6,098 nucleotides of DNA, taken from assembly GCA_003551865.1 (NCBI GenBank), contig PUNU01000066.1:1-6098 (forward strand). The letters are read 5' to 3'. Source of the DNA: Syntrophomonadaceae bacterium. GTDB lineage: Bacteria > Bacillota_D > Dethiobacteria > DTU022. The translations under genes and the position numbers were made by a program. A model generated the notes under the pieces. That model did no database searches. It was not told where the DNA came from and saw only the letters and a program-made list of their open reading frames with translations. This document shows positions 5,262 to 6,098 of this stretch, one piece after another (the first letter of the stretch is position 1; each line of letters begins with the position of its first letter).

Positions 5262-5960
5262 GTGGAAAAGGTATTGATCGTTGACGACGACAAGCAGGTT
5301 TGCAACCTGGTAAGAATTGCCCTGGAAGCGGAAGGGTTCCAGGTAGATAGTGCGTATAGCGGAGAGGATGGATTGCAGAAAATAATGGACGGTGAATATT
5401 CCGTGATTCTTCTGGATATTATGCTGCCCGAAGTAGACGGATGGGATATTTGCCGCCAGATCAGGGGCAGCCATCACAAAGGTGTTCCGGTTATTATGCT
5501 TACCGCACGGGGAGAAGAAGTTGACCGGGTCCTGGGACTTGAGCTCGGTGCCGATGACTATGTGACCAAGCCTTTCAGCCCCCGGGAGTTGGTAGCCCGG
5601 GTGAAAGCGCTAATCCGCCGATCCGATGACTACAACATTACCCGGGACAGGATGCAGTTTGGTTCACTGGTCGTGGATTTAAACAGCCATTCGGCATGGG
5701 TTGGGGATCAAGAAATTGATCTAACACCCAAGGAACTGGCCCTGTTGAATTTACTTGCCCGTAATGCCGGCAAATCTTTTACCCGCGAGGAACTGCTTAA
5801 AGAGGTATGGGGATTTGACAATGCGGCCGGCAGTACCCGAACCGTCGATGAGCATATCAAAAGGTTGCGCTCAAAAATTGCCCAATACGACCATAACCAT
5901 ACCTACATCAATACGGTTTGGGGAATCGGCTACAAGTTCGAGGTGAAGGAAAGTGATTAA
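5262..5960 (+). CDS. OmpR/PhoB-family DNA-binding response regulator
   Basis: The product is 232 residues from GTG 5262, the usual size for this family. Residues 3-115 form the receiver domain, with the acidic pocket Asp8-Asp9, the phosphate-accepting Asp52 (LLDIMLPEVDGW), Thr81 (MLTAR) and Lys103 (DDYVTKPFSPREL), so all catalytic positions are intact. Residues 130-230 form the winged-helix Trans_reg_C domain, with LTPKELALLNLLARNAGK, the recognition-helix region TRTVDEHIKRLRSKI and the wing ending YINTVWGIGYKFEV. When phosphorylated by its partner kinase it should bind direct-repeat DNA sites and control transcription. The target genes are not evident. Its stop overlaps the kinase start by eight bases, a typical coupled pair. 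I could not find a confident promoter in the 101 bases between the hairpin and the start. Confidence 0.96.
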   Translation: MEKVLIVDDDKQVCNLVRIALEAEGFQVDSAYSGEDGLQKIMDGEYSVILLDIMLPEVDGWDICRQIRGSHHKGVPVIMLTARGEEVDRVLGLELGADDYVTKPFSPRELVARVKALIRRSDDYNITRDRMQFGSLVVDLNSHSAWVGDQEIDLTPKELALLNLLARNAGKSFTREELLKEVWGFDNAAGSTRTVDEHIKRLRSKIAQYDHNHTYINTVWGIGYKFEVKESD

Positions 5961-6098
5961 ACTTCCAGGCAGGCCGCACAGCCTTTTTGGAAAATTAATG
6001 GTCTCCCACTTGCTAGTGGTGATCCTGAGCATGATAATCATCGGGTTTTTCCTTACCTACCTGATTGAAAATTATTTCTTCAGCGCCCGGGAGTGGGA
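5953..6098 (+). CDS. Sensor histidine kinase, N-terminal fragment
   Basis: A GTG start at 5953 overlaps the end of the response regulator gene and is preceded by GAAGGAAA. The 48 visible codons read VIKLPGRPHSLFGKLMVSHL, then one transmembrane helix at about 19-36 (LLVVILSMIIIGFFLTYLI), then ENYFFSAREW entering the extracytoplasmic sensor region. This matches the start of PhoR/ResE-type kinases, and the position directly after an OmpR/PhoB regulator supports the call. The second membrane helix, HAMP, dimerisation (phospho-His) and ATP-binding domains lie beyond the window, so neither the signal nor its completeness can be judged. Confidence 0.85.
   Translation, partial: MIKLPGRPHSLFGKLMVSHLLVVILSMIIIGFFLTYLIENYFFSAREW

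Overview
The window looks like a mid-GC Gram-positive chromosome, most likely a clostridial or Peptococcaceae-type Firmicute. The signs are strong AGGAGG-type ribosome binding sites, frequent GTG starts, an OmpR/PhoB response regulator overlapping a PhoR/ResE-like sensor kinase, and an MttB-family (trimethylamine methyltransferase-like) remnant of the kind common in anaerobic Firmicutes. This assignment is an inference from style and gene content. All credible genes are on the + strand.

Bases 1-1283 look decayed. They hold the C-terminal end of a ferredoxin-NADP+ reductase-type flavoprotein, then a 51-residue membrane ORF that appears to be the cut-off N-terminus of that flavoprotein's usual membrane partner. 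Next comes an MttB-family pseudogene with a one-base frameshift in a T6 run and both ends missing. An AT-rich stretch without a convincing gene completes the region.

Bases 1284-4780 hold the centrepiece, three consecutive genes that could form one operon. The first encodes a TIR domain, one transmembrane helix and a complete seven-unit RCC1-type beta-propeller with an almost exact 50-residue period, predicted to lie outside the cell. The second encodes a smaller TIR protein with one transmembrane helix. The third encodes a four-helix membrane protein with a large extracytoplasmic domain of unknown function. Together they resemble an extracellular sensor joined to cytoplasmic TIR effectors at the membrane. 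I do not recognise this combination as a described system. TIR domains in bacteria are often NAD+-consuming enzymes in antiphage defence, and both TIRs here keep a glutamate at the position expected for catalysis (residue 75 in each).

Bases 4781-5261 hold a helically phased array of five TGYAAAY-like heptamers containing a cre-like sequence, a 41-residue acidic mini-lipoprotein and a strong hairpin. Bases 5262-6098 hold a two-component system: a complete OmpR/PhoB-family response regulator and the start of its kinase, which runs off the end. Whether these downstream genes are connected to the TIR genes cannot be told from the sequence.
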